Shown here: piece after piece, positions 46,517-58,246 of the stretch
How the letters are laid out: each line of letters opens with the position of its first letter
Position numbering within the stretch: the first letter of the stretch is position 1
Assembly: GCA_035048485.1 (NCBI GenBank)
Contig: CM068586.1
Span: 45,606,287 to 45,670,286, forward strand
Source of the DNA: Pteria penguin
Taxonomy: Eukaryota; Mollusca; Bivalvia; Pterioida; Pteriidae
Length of the DNA stretch: 64,000 bases
Direction: 5' to 3'
Translations under genes and position numbers: made by a program
Notes under the pieces: model-generated
The model's input: the letters and a program-made list of their open reading frames with translations, nothing else
Database searches by the model: none
What the model was told of the DNA's origin: nothing

Positions 46517-47629
46517 AGGCATCTCTTTCCAACGGATGAATTGTTAAGACGGATAAATGAGAAACCAAATGGAATATTAGCACTTAATGTACTTTTGGAT
46601 AAAGGCATTGATACCTGTAAGTATAAGACCTCCGGTATTTACAGAACACGTACGTTTGATTCACAAATTAGGGGGAATGAAACTCAACGTTCCTTCATAT
46701 CGGAAAGAGAGCTTTTTGATCACTCAATGACTAAACGAAGAAAACAGAAAACGATTTCAACACCAAGAGCAATGAAAGTTCCCGGAAATCATAAAACTTT
46801 CAAAGAAGAGGAATACTCGATTTTGTTTGATTTATATCGACTTGTTATGGGCAAAGAAATTACAGATGAGATAACACAAGAATCATTTGATCCTGTTAAA
46901 GAAATGTATGAATATATTCAAGGAATCAAAGTAGATATAACCAAAAGTTTGAAAGAATGTAATGAACAATCAGGACTAAAAGTTTTAATAACGGAGAAAA
47001 TTAAACATTCAGAGAGAATGTTTTCAGACCATTATTCAAAGAAATTCGTATCATATAAAAAAGATTTCGATACACAACTGATAGAACTTGAAGAGAAAGA
47101 TCGTGAGATGAAGAAAATAGAGCATTCTTTTCAAAAATACAAAAATGAAGCTGAAACTACACAAGAAAAGTTGGAAATAGAAATTAATTCACTTAAAGAA
47201 CATATTTCCGGTCGTACAACGTCGAATAAAAGGACACAAACAGGTAATAAAAGAGAACCTGAAAAACAACACACAGGTTTAAGTGAGTCAACTATAGAGG
47301 AGATTAGGAACGTCAGTACGATCAATATTGTTTCCAAAACTCCTGTTCAGTATGAAGATGATGATGAAAATACACAAACTATTCAAGTACAGACCGTAAG
47401 AGTTTCGTCTGGATCTTCAGAACGACGAAAGGGACACATTGTGAGGGAAGATACAAGTTCAAGCTTAGAATCTTTTTCCCCAAATTTGTCTGAAAGAGGT
47501 CTCACGGAAAACAAAATAATTATATCTAATTATACAATAAAGAATTGTGAAAATGTTATCATTTCAGGGGACACACAGTCTCTCTTAAAATCGGACGGAA
47601 AGACTGGGAATGCCTGCAGAACAGAGTGA
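46517..47629 (+). CDS. Gene C exon 2: CARD second half, coiled coil, RHIM-like tail
   Basis: Main exon of a predicted 413-residue protein (43 from exon 1). Acceptor CTCTTTCAG ends at 46516. It completes the CARD: FPTDELLRRINEKPNGILAL then NVLLDKGIDT. A basic linker follows, then a helical segment SILFDLYRLVMGKE (residues ~144-157) like those in genes A, B and D, a coiled coil (~215-273), a Ser/Thr/Glu-rich region and the tail IISNYTIKNCENVIISG (~378-394). The tail shares N-C-x-N-V with gene D. No kinase or protease domain is visible, so an oligomerising adaptor is likely. There is no Met near the exon start, which supports splicing from exon 1. Confidence 0.78.
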   Translation, partial: RHLFPTDELLRRINEKPNGILALNVLLDKGIDTCKYKTSGIYRTRTFDSQIRGNETQRSFISERELFDHSMTKRRKQKTISTPRAMKVPGNHKTFKEEEYSILFDLYRLVMGKEITDEITQESFDPVKEMYEYIQGIKVDITKSLKECNEQSGLKVLITEKIKHSERMFSDHYSKKFVSYKKDFDTQLIELEEKDREMKKIEHSFQKYKNEAETTQEKLEIEINSLKEHISGRTTSNKRTQTGNKREPEKQHTGLSESTIEEIRNVSTINIVSKTPVQYEDDDENTQTIQVQTVRVSSGSSERRKGHIVREDTSSSLESFSPNLSERGLTENKIIISNYTIKNCENVIISGDTQSLLKSDGKTGNACRTE

Positions 47630-48196
47630 GAGAGTTTTATAAATACAAGAAAATTAGTGAAAAATCACGACATTTGCAGAAGTTGCTGTGATAACATGAA
47701 ATAATGGGATGTTTGTAATGGATCATTAATTAGATGCTTTAATGGGCATGAAAATACGAAAACACTTGGAAAATAATAGTAAACTTTACTAAAGAATATT
47801 ATGCCGATCACTGAGTACGTTTATTCGGGACTTAAAATTGCAAGTATGATCTTTGTTAATTCGTTAATTATTGAGCAAATGAAGTAAAGTTTAGGGGAAG
47901 CACTTCCCTGTTTAGGATGATAAAGACATATCTGGCGACATAGCCCTATTGCACACTACCAGTCGCCATATTGCGTCTTCCCATTATATATACATGTCAA
48001 AAGCCATAGAGGAAAAAGAATTGTCTGCTCTTACTTCCCTTGACATAAACGTAAATAGTAATGCTGGAAGCAGAATATAAATTACAATACGATATTTTCA
48101 GTCTTGGTTCGATTTAAACACATTTTTCCACATCATCTAGTTTTATACTAGCGTTTTAGTTATCGATACTGCTGACTTTAAGGTTAGATGATTTTT
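47630..48196. other. Downstream region of gene C
   Basis: AT-rich 3' flank; polyadenylation signals are plausible but none is decisive. Confidence 0.4.
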
Positions 48197-49640
48197 ATAC
48201 GCCCGTTTTAAGACGGGGCGTATTATGTTAGGCGTTGTCCGTCTGGCGTCCAGAGTCCGGGATAGGTTAGTCCGAGCTATTACTTCTTTCCCTGTGCACG
48301 GATTTAAATAATAATTCACAGAATTATTGCTTAGGATCCAAGGGTGTGTCATGACCTTGAACCAAGGTCAGAGGTCAAGGTCACAACATACAAAGTGAGT
48401 AAAGCCTTGTCTGGACCATAACTTCTTCCCCTGTACGTGGATTTCAATGATATTTCACAGAATAGTTACTTAGGACCCAAGGGTGTGTCATGACCTTGAC
48501 CTAAGGTCATAGGTCAAAGGTCAAAGTCAAAACATGCAAAGTGAGTAAAACCTTGTCCGAGCCATAACTTCTTCCCCTGTGCATGGATTTCAATAATAAT
48601 TCAAGGAATTGTTACTTAGGACCCAAGGGTGTGTCATGACCTCAACCCAAGATTATAGGGGAAAGGTCAAGGTCACAACATGCAAAATGGATAAAACTTT
48701 GTTTGGGCCATAACTTTAACCCCTGTGCATGGATTTCAATAATATTTCACAGAATTGTTACTTAGGACCCAAGGTCATAGCTCAAAGGTCAAGGTCATAA
48801 CATGCAAAGTGAGTAAAATCTTGTTTGGGCCATAACTTCTTCCCCCTGTGCATGAATTTCAATAATATTTCAAAGAATTGTTACTTAGGACCCAAGGATG
48901 TGTCATGACCTGACCCAAGGTCATAGGTCAAAGATCAAGGTCACAACATTCAAAGTGAATAGAACTTTCTTCAGGCCATAACTTCTTCCCCTGTGCATGG
49001 ATTTCAATAATGTTTCACGGAATTGTTACTCAGGACCCAAGGATGTGTTATGACCTTGACCGTCAAACGTCATGCTATGTAACGCGATAACTTAAGTAAA
49101 CCTCAGTTGTTTTTCATGAAACTTATACAGAATGCTTAAATAGTGTAGGGGTGGCCGCAAGTAGTGGCCCTAAATAAATGATAGGGCCACAATTCCTTCC
49201 GTTGCGTAAACTTGCATTTTTGATAAATGGAATGGCCGGCACGATTCTACGCATTTCGGCATCAAATGGACTAAATATCTAACATATATAAACATAAAGC
49301 AAACGATCGGCAACGTTAACTTACCCCCCGGATCTGTCGTCTGAAGGCTTCCATTTATCAAAAATGCAAGTTTACGCAACGTAAGGAATTGTGGCCCTAT
49401 CATTCATTTAGGGCCACTACTTGCGGCTAGTGTAGGGGAAGCCACTTTTCAGTTTTGAGCAAATTCCATTATGTTTTTGTTACAGAGTTATGGGACTTAG
49501 ATCCCTCTTTTTGAATTTCAATATTTCATAAAAGTATTACCAAAGTGACCCATGGTTGGGGGTAATAAAACGATACGTTCACATTGATCCCATCCAAAGT
49601 AAGCGACGGGCGTATTAATCTAAGCTAGGCATTGCTCTTG
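48197..49640 (+). mobile_element. Pearl-like element (copy 2) with a nested MITE
   Basis: Starts ATACGCCCGTTTTAAGACGG GGCG, with GTCCGTCTGGCGTCC. It has about six ~145-bp core units (landmark CCATAACTTCTTCCCCTGTG), a right arm with AAGCCACTTTTCAGTTTTGA and GATACGTTCACATTGATCCC, and ends GCGACGGGCGTATTA...ATTGCTCTTG. Both arms match the copy at 58247-58754. Confidence 0.75.
49152..49427. mobile_element. 276-bp foldback MITE with 79-bp inverted arms
   Basis: Arms 49154-49232 and 49349-49427 pair over 79 bp with two mismatches. The flanks carry an 11-bp direct repeat TAGTGTAGGGG at 49141-49151 and 49428-49438. Each arm also contains a smaller palindrome (GTGGCCCT...AGGGCCAC). The host Pearl-like copy at 58.57 kb has the uninterrupted equivalent (TAGTGTATAGGAAGCC). 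A 9-11 bp duplication with long arms recalls Mutator-like MITEs. Confidence 0.85.
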
Positions 49641-51915
49641 ATCACATTGAATAGTCGAAGCTTTGGAAAAGATACTTGTCGTCCCGCGGAATGTCGTCCT
49701 TAGGAGGAAGTGAAGAAGTCACATTTCATAAAGAATACGTTAGATGAGGAACGCATGGATGTTAATGAAAACTCCAACACCTCTTAAATCTATTGAAGAT
49801 AGATACTTTGTTCTTCTTGCTATCGTGTTATTGCAAACCATGTAAATGCCTTAAAAGACAGAAGTGTTTATTGTGATTGCTTTAGGCGCAGGTACCAGTA
49901 CAGCAGTACCACTACAAATATGTACACGTAATAGAGGTAATGCGGAAGAAAATGTCATTTTGGCGCGGTAATGAATGTTTGATTGAGTTTTCATTAAACA
50001 CGGACAACATTACATTTTATACATAAATGTAATATAGATATGAATATATTTTAGCATGCCATGACAAATGTGGGAAGAGTTAAAGTCATATTCCACTGTT
50101 GTAGTTGTTGAGACAACACTTAAACCCTGTGTATTCTTTGTGACAATATATTTTTATTCAGTACTAAAAATTCTGACCATGTGGACCTTCAAACTTGAAC
50201 TCTGAACCTTGATCATAAGTAAGGAACTGTCGGTTAGAGGTAAGATTTTATACTGCACATATGTATTCCTTGTGAAACAAGATATTAATTTTAAATTTTA
50301 ATTTTTGACAGTGTCCATGACTTTGAAACATGACTTACTCTACAAGAAAACATAACGTCAGCCATAACTGATAAACAGCGAGTTGTATAGCTCACTGATA
50401 TTTCATATATGTATTCGTTGTGACAGGACCTTTCAGTTGGCGCTAAATCATAGCTTGCAATAGAATTTTGTGTGTATAGTTGTACATGTAGTAGGTAAAT
50501 TTGTTGAATTTTGAGCAAGCATTGATTATTAAGGAATTTTCAATAAACAGAATAATATTTAAAGAACATATCTTGATCTTACTTATGCATTGTAATTTGG
50601 AAGTGGAGGCAGATTACATATACCACATACAGTTTGAATGACATAATTTAAGTGCTGTCATTTGATTCGCCGAATAGCTTATTCCACACATATCCTGTGA
50701 TTTGCTATTTCTTACCTAAATATCGCATGCAATCTGCTGTGCCAAACCATGCCTACCAGGGGAGTAATCAAGTTTACATACAGTAAAGTTACCTCTTCTA
50801 AGAGGTTGCTGCAAATTTTATGAGCCATGATATTATTGTAATGGTCTATCAGGTCAAGAAATCCAGAGTTCAGTGTAGGGTAATTGTCGCATGCCCTGAC
50901 TTAAGACACATCATTCCTGCTGGAGCGATACTCATAGGGAACTTGGCTGTATAGTGATATTTGTAATCAGTCCAACACTGGTTCTGAACTATCATACTCT
51001 GAGGTTTTTCAATAAATCCTCGGATCAATCAAAATTGTGTCTGATGAGAATCTTGGCATTTTAAATTTTGGTGGTGGGTTTGCATGTACTACTTCTTTTA
51101 TGGGATTGAAAATCAATTTTCCAGGAAATTTATCAAGGATTTTGACCCAACACAAAGCACATGCAAAACACATTTACTGACATGGATTAAGCACTGAAAA
51201 GACAAAAAGAATAGGCTTCCTAATCATCGCATGCAGAATATTTATTGTACAGCATCTCAAATGAATTGTGGTTTTTACAGTTTATACTATGTATTTTTAG
51301 GAAACATACTACGTTAATCTATATTTCTCGAAGCTTCGCGACTGATGTAAAACGGGCTAGGTGTTTCATGATACATCATGTGAAATGAAAATTCATTGGA
51401 AGTGCTTTCTATCAAATAATACCTCACATTCAGAAATCAGTGACATTTCTCTAAGTTGTTTTTCTTTTTCTTTCCTCATTATTTTACAATCAGTACCTAA
51501 GAATAAATTCTGAAATGACTTGACAGTGCATGTATTTATAATCAGACATAGAAAAAAAATTATAAGATGTCATTATGACATGTTACTACATGTTACTACT
51601 GAGAGCTACTAATTTTCTGAATGTTATTATGTAGTCAGCAAGTATTAATTATATAATGTTAGCGCACAGTGCACACTACAATATATTGTAGAGTATAAAG
51701 TGAACGAACAGAAATGATATGTTTAAGTGCTGTAATGAGCAGAAAAGTGGGTACAAAGGCCGAAAAAGCGATATGTGTATTTGTAAGCTTAAAGGCGAAG
51801 GTGAAAGTCTTGTGCTTGTACGTTTCACACCATACACATCAAACTGTTAAGTCCTGGCATCTTAAGACCCCGAGATGGCAAAAGTATGTTGTGTTGATTT
51901 TTAAAACTTGTGTTT
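49641..51915. other. Non-coding with degenerate tandem repeats
   Basis: No exon supported. Between about 50130 and 50430 a diverged ~140-bp repeat recurs (GTGTATTCTTTGTGACA, ATGTATTCCTTGTGA, ATGTATTCGTTGTGACA). Confidence 0.45.
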
Positions 51916-51916
51916 A

Positions 51917-52975
51917 TACAGTAAACTCCACATACAACGAACACGTTTATTAAGAATTCATGCTTATTACGAACCAAGATGAATTCCCCGACCATACTGC
52001 CATGTAAAATTATGGGAAATTTTCCGTTTTTAGCGAATTTCAATAGTACGAACTAATGCATATTGCGAACCAAACCCACTGGCCCCGTGGTTAAATTTCT
52101 TCATAAATACACACTGTTGTTACGAACTGATTACCTGTGATTACTACAATTACGTGTTTAGTAATAACTACTTGTTTGTCACCATAATTAAGATTTGAGG
52201 CGATAATTGTTTGACAAACAAAAGCGCGTCTCTCTTACCCGTGTTTATCTTACTTTGGAGTGGATATTTTAAGCTTGGTAATGGATCCCATCTAGGTTGG
52301 TTGATTGATTGGTGTTTTACGTCGCTTTCAACAATATTTCAGTTATATCGCGACATAGAAGCAGGTGGTTACCAACCTCTTAAACATAGTGACACAACCC
52401 GGGAATCGAACCCGGATCGTCGGCGCCGCAAGCCAAGCGCTTAACCACTACACCACGCCTGCCCCTCCTATCTAGGAAACGCATAGCGATATCATACGAA
52501 ACTACAGGTAAATACTAAATCATTGTTAGAATTGATGAATGATAACGGACAAAGAAGGACACTGCGACGGACTTTCGTAAAATACATGGAGTACAATACT
52601 TGAAAACCGTGATATGATGTTGACGTTTTTAACTGTCTTCATATATTCAAGGAATTTGTGTCAGATAAAACGGCAAATACAATGACAAAGAATAAAATTA
52701 ACTGACTTCTTCTGAAGATTGGATGCATTGCACAACCTTTGATTGCAGACTACAACACTCGTATAATATATTCATTGTTTATTCATTGTTTTCAGTATGT
52801 AAACGGTCTACCGTGTTGTTCCTTAACAAAATAAACAGGATTTGCTGCATATTTGATAATAGCGAACTTTATTTCTTCTCTCGGTAAATTTCGTAATATG
52901 CATATGGCGAACTATGCATAGTACGAACCAGCTTTATTGATCCCTAGCGATTCGACAAAACGTGTTTTACTATAT
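51917..52975. mobile_element. DNA-transposon relic, possibly pogo/Tigger type
   Basis: Left end TACAGTAAACTCCACATACA ACGAAC; right end ...ACGTGTTTTACTATA, which in reverse reads TAGTAAAACACG. Short TACGAAC and GCGAAC words recur near both ends. No transposase frame remains. A SINE lies inside. Confidence 0.35.
52290..52466 (-). mobile_element. tRNA-derived SINE of a second type
   Basis: Minus strand: GGCAGGCGTGGTGTAGTGGT TAAGCGC (box A) and GGGTTCGATTCCCGGG (box B), then a body ending in plus-strand TTGATTGATTGGTGTTTTAC GTCGC and TTTCAACAATATTTCAG. The body differs from copies 1-4 of the other SINE. Confidence 0.75.
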
Positions 52976-53576
52976 GTGCCGTTTATACTGGTAATGATTA
53001 CTGATTATGACAATGACAACAGTTTGTTCTTATAAATGAATATACATGCATAGTAGAGAATATGTTAATGTTAGCATATAACAATTCAGATGACAGTTAC
53101 ATAGGTGGTTAATAACATTTATCAAATAGTTAGCAACTGAATTAACCCACTCAACTGAACTCAAACTCTTACATTTATAACATCGATAAATTTGCAAATA
53201 TTTTTCAAAGAAGAAACATAAATCGTGGAATTTGGAGGCATTCGATCTGTCAAAATAGTATGCATGAATAACAACAGATTCTATAGCAGAATTTCTATGG
53301 GTAATTTTTAAATTGCAAGTTCGAATCTTACACAAAAGCCGAGCTTGTTTAATTAGGTACTTGAAAGGATAATTCTTTAAAAACTCTATAATTAAGTCGT
53401 TTTGGCGAATAAAGTACTAAATTTCTTTAGTATTGCAGAAAACTGATCATAATCTGAAATTTTATATTAACAAAGTTTTGTGTCTCCTAAGTACATGCCA
53501 TTTGTTATTCTTCTAAAATAGATTTAACAAATCGTGAACAAGGTGAATTTGTGGCCTTAACAATATTGAAACATTG

Positions 53577-53990
53577 AAAATTTCGGAGTATTAAAGCTAA
53601 TAGATGTACTCCAGAAAGTGCATTAAGCTGTACATTGCGATTTTGCATTTATTGTAATATTGGTTTATGTTATACATGAATGTTCTACTTTGTGAAAAAT
53701 ATACTTCTAGATATTTGTAATGTTCTACTAGTTTAATAACATTTTCATTAAAAGTGAATACTTGTTGATTATTTCTACTTATCACAAGTTTTGTATTACA
53801 AATGTATATGTCGGAGAAAATATATTGATTTGCATTTGTAAACTAGTGTATGATTCAGCAAGTAAAAAAGAATCGTCCGCATATAATACAAATTAATTTA
53901 TATTCATACTCAAGTCTTTTACATACTTTGGTATCATTTGTTGACCACGGAATATAGCCATCATAATATTATGCTTATTGCGTATTAACT
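53577..53990 (-). pseudogene. LINE RT fragment with YADD
   Basis: Minus strand: FVLYADDSFLLAESYTSLQM, then KLVISRNNQQVFTFNENVIK and LVEHYKYLEVYFSQSRTF, the RT palm end and thumb start. The frame changes between the two parts. This belongs to a different LINE family from the two larger copies. Confidence 0.7.
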
Positions 53991-54203
53991 GCTGGAAAGG
54001 TCATGACGTAAAACAAGGCAAACAAACTGATAAAATCAAGAATGCATAGAACTTATATTTCAGTATTTATTTGTTACAAATTCTAAAAGATTCCAACAAT
54101 GAAACATCGTCCATGAAACCAGTATCGTTTCAATTTTTGTTTTAGAAATTTGTAAATGCATGCTACCTTGAATCGTGTCCAAACGTATCTTATTACGTTT
54201 ACT

Positions 54204-55463
54204 CTAAGCGCTTCCTACTCTATTATATTTAACACTGCTCCCTATGTTAACATTTTGGCAATTGTTCACATTGAATGTCACATATATTTTGTTGATCACT
54301 GTGTTACTGCCAGATCGTTCTTGTTTGATGACTGTAGAGACCGCACTTACACGAGAAATGGACGATCGGCGACTGCAATTTGAGCTGTTTGCTCTTGTCT
54401 CTGCGTATTCGGAGGCTGATTCGAATAAGCTCACATTTGTGCGATCTCGGAAAGTGACGACAGGATAGTTGGCATTTTCGTCACTTTGTTTATTATCAAT
54501 ACTGATAGGATTGTCGATATTGATGTCACATATTTCTGGCATATTTTGTATACTCGATTCAACTATTTCAGGTTCGCGACGAGAATTTTCGTTGCGCATT
54601 TGTGTTTCGTTGCGCATTTGTGTTTCAATAGACTCTAATCTGTTTTCGAGATCTCCGAGTTGTTTCTCTAAAACATCGATTTCTATTTGCTTTTCGTTTT
54701 TGATTTGCTCGAGATGTTCCATGTCTTTGTTTATAGTACCAATGTGGTCTTGCAGGTGTCTTTTTTCGTTCTCGCTCTTTTCTAGCCTGTGTTGGCAAGT
54801 AACAAGCTTATTTTCTAACTCTTCTTTGTCAACTATTAATTTGTTAACCTCGTCTTTAAGCTTAGAATTTTGTTTAGCATAGTAATCAGCAAAAGACTTT
54901 TTGCTAGTGTCGAGCTGATTCGTTATAGCTTTATGAAGAGGTAATGCGTCCGTCATCAATTCCATCAGGTTACTCGAGTCCGACTTTTTAGCAATATCGT
55001 CCTTGATTTTAGTTAAATTATGCAAAATTATATCACATACCGACAGCATACAGACACTTTTCGTCTGAGATTCTGCACTTTCATACGGATATCCGGTTAC
55101 TACTTTATGTATGTCTTTCAATCGAGAGTAAAGCTGTTCCAGTTCCTCTTGTTGGAACATTTGGTCATTCAACCCATTCTCTTTAGTTACCCGTTTATAC
55201 AGAGTCTGGCTTCTGTTGAATGTGACACTTCGAGATATACTTGGAGGCATTCTCCCGAGTTTCTTTTGCGGTGGATTGGACGTTGAATCTTTTCGTCGTG
55301 TAGGGCTGTTACATTTATTTGATCTAGGAGTGAGTTGTTGTTGGCTGTTTGTCAGTGTATGTACGTTGAACTCATTTCGTTGAAGAATTTCTAGAGTTTT
55401 TCTGACTTTATTTGGATTGGACTGAATTTTTGACATCAACATCTGTTCTTGGTTGGATGCTTT
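54204..55463 (-). CDS. Gene D exon 2: CARD second half, coiled coil, RHIM-like tail
   Basis: Main exon of a predicted 460-residue protein (41 from exon 1). Acceptor TTTTCAACAG lies just above 55463. It completes the CARD: EQMLMSKIQSNPNKVRKTLE then ILQRNEFNVHTL. A basic Ser/Pro linker follows, then a helical segment QLYSRLKDIHKVVTG (~151-165), a long coiled coil (~233-333) containing a duplicated TQMRNE, a Ser-rich stretch, and the tail IYVTFNVNNCQNVNIGSS (~434-451). V446-N-I-G449 resembles the RHIM core [IV]-Q-[IV]-G, flanked by Asn as in RIP kinases. Such motifs form amyloid-like hetero-oligomers, so a CARD-to-RHIM adaptor is the favoured hypothesis. The Met at 55487 is intronic, not the true start. 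Confidence 0.8.
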   Translation of the reverse strand, partial: KASNQEQMLMSKIQSNPNKVRKTLEILQRNEFNVHTLTNSQQQLTPRSNKCNSPTRRKDSTSNPPQKKLGRMPPSISRSVTFNRSQTLYKRVTKENGLNDQMFQQEELEQLYSRLKDIHKVVTGYPYESAESQTKSVCMLSVCDIILHNLTKIKDDIAKKSDSSNLMELMTDALPLHKAITNQLDTSKKSFADYYAKQNSKLKDEVNKLIVDKEELENKLVTCQHRLEKSENEKRHLQDHIGTINKDMEHLEQIKNEKQIEIDVLEKQLGDLENRLESIETQMRNETQMRNENSRREPEIVESSIQNMPEICDINIDNPISIDNKQSDENANYPVVTFRDRTNVSLFESASEYAETRANSSNCSRRSSISRVSAVSTVIKQERSGSNTVINKIYVTFNVNNCQNVNIGSSVKYNRVGSA

Positions 55464-55514
55464 CTGTTGAAAAGAAAATAGCTTCAAAATAATAATGATA
55501 ATTATGATAATAAT

Positions 55515-56248
55515 CAGGGCTCGAAACTAACTTTTTCAAGCACTAGTCTGGCGGACTAATCGGTTACAAAATCGATTAGTCCGCAGAAAAATAGACTATT
55601 TATTCATTTTAGATTGATTTAATTTCAGGGTAAACACATTTCATTTGTCAGATTTAACATTTCAAGACACTGTGGGGCACATATGCCTCTAGCTCCTTCT
55701 TGTCCATAAAGGAAGGATGGCTAAATATATCGCCACATTTCTCTGTGGCCCCACTATTACCATGCAAAACAACGTCAATGTCATTTGAAAACGTATTGAA
55801 GCTGCTCTATAATCTGTTTCAACGAAGCGCACCAGCGACTCTAACTCTCGTTACTTTCCATGTACTTTTCGGCGAATACGGAATATCGTAACTAAAATAA
55901 TGTCAACATACACGCGCATTTTGTAATTGTTATGACGTCATATAATTGTGATGTAATTTGCCCACAGAAAAGAGTCCACATCGCGAATAATAGATTTGGT
56001 ATGTTACTAAGTGCAAACCGTGAGGGATTTTAGTATTTGCGATACTCCGTATTGTTACTAAAATAGGTTACGGGATTTCCAGAAAAATAAGTTTTCAGTC
56101 ATATCGTTTGCAGGGACGGGTGAGAGGATTTGAGTGGGTATCACAGAGTTTTCATTAGTCTGTCGGACTTATACAATGAGAAATCTGTTAGTCTGTGGCA
56201 TAATTTCTTAGTCACGGACTTACGGACATACGTTAATTTCGAGCCCTG
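55515..56248. mobile_element. hAT-type MITE in the gene D intron
   Basis: 734 bp bounded by CAGGGCTCGAAACTAAC and its inverse GTTAATTTCGAGCCCTG (17-bp ends, one mismatch), flanked by an 8-bp direct repeat ATAATAAT at 55507-55514 and 56249-56256. Subterminal repeats around TTAGTCYG (GTCTGGCGGACTAAT, GATTAGTCCG, GTTAGTCTG) occur at both ends. CAGGG ends with an 8-bp duplication are diagnostic of hAT elements. No transposase frame. Confidence 0.85.
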
Positions 56249-57055
56249 ATAATAATAATGAAGATCATCATCATGATCATCATTATGATCATCAACAGCA
56301 GTAGCATCGTTATAAAATGCTAGTATTTTGATCTGCATTATACAACAAATCCTCGTAGTACTTGGTTAACCATGGTGAATATTTTCTCAGTATGATTAAT
56401 AATCAGATTACAGTAACTCACAAAGTTTACACAGAATATACACACAACAGTTTCTCTTATTTCTCACTATGCCGCCCCCTCAGAGTTCGTTCAAAACATT
56501 CAGCTATACATGTTACACATACTGCTTACACTAGTTAACTAATTGGATAATTTAAAGCATTACAGATCTTCATATTATGTATTTCTCTAAATTCATCGTA
56601 TCGGCATTTGGTTCAGTAGTCTGTATATAGCTACTTTACACCACTCACTCTTTAAATTTCATTTTACCGATTTTATTCTAATTTGTTTTTATTTTTCAGA
56701 AAAAAGCTTCGGATAAAGTTATATAATTATGTGAATTCTTAAAAATATGATTATTTTACTCTATAAAATAAAAACATTAAAACCACACATGTAGCTAGGG
56801 TATCGGTATCTTAGTCGACTAAATTGATACACTTGAGTTTGCTGTATTCTAGCATTTCTTCAAACTTGGGTTCGATATCCAGATGTATTTGCTGAAAGCC
56901 AAGCCGTTTTCTGCCATGTACACCTTTTGTTTCCACGTTCAAAAACTGGCCACAGCCATATAGTTGAAATAACCAAAATGGTTGATCCTTAAAGATGAAA
57001 TCAACCTAAAGTGACTGTAAACAAAGATACCAAAAACAAGAAGTTTAAACCTTAC

Positions 57056-57178
57056 CGAAACAGCATTTCTGTCTTGGCTTGAAATCATCTTTGCATCAAA
57101 TAATGCTTGTAGTAATTGACCAGTAACTTTTGCCTTGGACAAAAGACTAGTCAATGTCTCTATTTCTTGTTTACTCAT
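57056..57178 (-). CDS. Gene D exon 1: CARD first half
   Basis: Encodes 41 residues, MSKQEIETLTSLLSKAKVTG then QLLQALFDAKMISSQDRNAVS, a CARD N-terminal half with the L-x-x-x-x-h-I-S turn. Donor GTAAGG in phase 0 joins 55463. The ATG is five bases after a CATTGCAG acceptor (57184-57185), so a further upstream exon exists. Confidence 0.75.
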
Positions 57179-57183
57179 ATTCA

Positions 57184-57849
57184 CTGCAATGAAAACATTC
57201 CTTAATTCAAAAGAAAATATATGGCATGTCCAATCTCTAGTTTCGCTTGTCCAACTGCAGTCCAAATGTGTTTCTTAATATAATTCTCACGAAATACATG
57301 ATCCTTGACGACTCATGTATGTAATACACTTTATAAGATTTATCAACTTGTCGCTTTAATCCGGGTAATCCGATACAACATTTAGACCATTGAATTGCTG
57401 GTCGGTGGGTGCACTGTCTAGATATATTTACGATATACCGCATTAGATATGTAACAAAAATGTAGGTGATACACGTTAAGCAGTGTGTATCACGGGTTTG
57501 TGTGTAACCAGAAGGTGCTTACGCCTTCCATGTATCCGCTCTTAGCCCCTTTTTTCAAGAAGTCTTGTGACTGTCGACTGAGGTACTTTGTTGTCGGTAC
57601 CATATAGTACCATAACATCTGTGACTCATATTTTACAATGTAAGCATTGCATGTAACACATGTTGTATTTTTTCGGTATATATGGTACTAATAAAAGGAC
57701 ATTTGTGAATGACATTTGTATTACATTTGCTCTATTGACTGACCATGATATGGTCATATGGTCTTTTACAATTGACGAATACGACATCAATGTTGAAATC
57801 ACAATTTTCTGGTGTTCTAAAGATTATGTATTTATATCTTGCTTCATCT
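57184..57849. other. Non-coding, upstream of gene D's CARD exon
   Basis: No supported exon. Two frames at 57237-57443 (-) and 57660-57959 (+) lack domains. Confidence 0.4.
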
Positions 57850-58246
57850 TTATTTCATACCCCCGGGTCAGTGGACCGGGAGCATATTGTTTTTATCCTG
57901 TCTTTCTGTTTGTTTGTCTGTTGTCAACAATAACATTTGCCATAACGTTTTTACCATGAACGATAGTAACTGCATATTTAGCATGTATACTCCACTAATC
58001 GAGTCTTTTCAATTTACACTAATATCGTGACGTCGTGATCTTGACCGTGACCTTTGACGAACATTTGATAAACTTTTACTTTGGTTAAACTTTTGAATCG
58101 TGAGAGATGGGGCTTTTATATTTCACAGACACATTTTGTGTTGTATGTTTGCTTGGTTCTGTGTTTGTTTTTTTTTTTTTTCTTTTTTTCTTTTTTTTTT
58201 TTTTTTGGGGGGGGGGGGGTTAATTTGATTTTGTTTTGATTTTGTT
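57850..58246. repeat. Fragment of a 'gacctttgac' repeat element and poly-T/poly-G tracts
   Basis: Starts with hairpin CATACCCCCGGGTC...GGACCGGGAGCATA (about 57859-57885), then the CTGTCT-rich arm and a TGATCTTGACCGTGACCTTT block, similar in plan to the repeat at 31.9 kb. Ends in long poly-T and poly-G runs (58166-58219). Confidence 0.55.

Noticed and set aside
46541..46543. Start of gene C exon 2 protein at a TTG codon
   Set aside because: The frame is open to the acceptor at 46516 and eight codons upstream complete a CARD helix; the true start is in exon 1 at 38347.
54156..55286. Plus-strand open frames over gene D
   Set aside because: Antisense shadows of the gene D coding exon, which has splice sites, CARD and coiled-coil features.
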